A DNA stretch of 5,893 nt from Thermofilaceae archaeon (lineage in GTDB: Archaea > Thermoproteota > Thermoprotei > Thermofilales > Thermofilaceae), in contig JALURH010000040.1 in NCBI GenBank assembly GCA_027017025.1, positions 1-5,893 on the forward strand. The letters run 5' to 3'. The notes under the pieces were generated by a model. That model worked only from the letters and a program-made list of their open reading frames with translations. It ran no database searches and was not told the DNA's origin. Shown piece after piece: positions 5,853 through 5,893 of this stretch. Each line of letters begins with the position of its first letter. The stretch's first letter is position 1. Both the position numbers and the translations under genes were made by a program.

Positions 5853-5891
5853 ATTACTAATAGTAATGTGGTAATATCCATAGTATAAATA
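5853..5891 (+). promoter_or_regulatory. Palindrome and TATA-like element at the right edge
   Basis: ATTACTA (5853-5859) and TAGTAAT (5861-5867) form a perfect 7-bp inverted repeat around a single A. Sixteen bases on, TATAAATA (5884-5891) is a good archaeal TATA-like sequence. Together they suggest a promoter with an upstream regulator site for a + strand gene starting beyond the window. The gene itself is not visible, so this is a positional inference. Confidence 0.35.
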
Positions 5892-5893
5892 AA

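Larger units (their letters stand above)
5585..5893. other. 3' spacer after the uncharacterised gene
   Basis: Apart from the weak minus-strand traces and the palindrome with TATA-like element at its right end, I see nothing in this stretch. No tRNA fold or strong T-run terminator was found; the pyrimidine-rich stretch around 5609-5633 after the stop codon (5582-5584) is the only plausible weak termination signal. Confidence 0.4.

Noticed and set aside
1112..5886. Recurring 7-mer ATAGTAT in several spacers (1112, 1157, 4424, 4492, 5880)
   Set aside because: The same 7-mer also occurs inside coding sequence (for example near 376, 650, 1404 and 3305), so recurrence alone is not evidence of a regulon.

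Overview
The window looks like chromosomal DNA of a hyperthermophilic crenarchaeon (Thermoproteota), probably of the Desulfurococcales type. The evidence is AT-rich spacers with TATA-like promoters a few tens of bases before short or absent leaders, GTG and ATG starts, heavy use of AGG/AGA arginine codons and ATA isoleucine codons, a TrmB-family regulator, and a VapBC toxin-antitoxin pair of archaeal style. No species can be named from sequence alone.

Layout, left to right: (1) a 222-base spacer ending in a promoter with three copies of TTCACCAC around two TATA-like elements; (2) vapB-vapC (223-872, +), overlapping by 4 bases; (3) a spacer (873-1169) with a possible decayed antisense gene and the trmB promoter, which carries a perfect inverted repeat; (4) trmB (1170-2261, +) and a glycogen-debranching amylo-alpha-1,6-glucosidase-type enzyme (2251-4203, +), overlapping by 11 bases and almost certainly co-transcribed; (5) a 556-base spacer holding a small antisense gene (4425 to 4280) that reads as one 48-residue protein only if a single frameshift is corrected; (6) an unrecognised 274-residue soluble protein (4760-5584, +) whose promoter has an 8-bp inverted repeat flanking the TATA box; (7) a 309-base 3' spacer with weak coding-like traces on the minus strand and a palindrome plus TATA-like element at the right edge, suggesting another + strand gene just outside.

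Functionally, the core is a sugar-responsive regulator directly coupled to an alpha-glucan debranching hydrolase, so the likely role is control of glycogen or maltodextrin use. No sugar transporter is visible here. The VapBC module is independent and probably autoregulated. The spacers seem to have lost small genes: one clear frameshifted remnant and two much weaker candidates. I see no tRNA, rRNA, CRISPR array or intact mobile element. I do not see strong evidence for a wholly new multi-gene system. The best leads are the frameshifted small gene, the uncharacterised 274-residue protein with its operator-like promoter, and the repeated layout of inverted repeats placed on TATA boxes.
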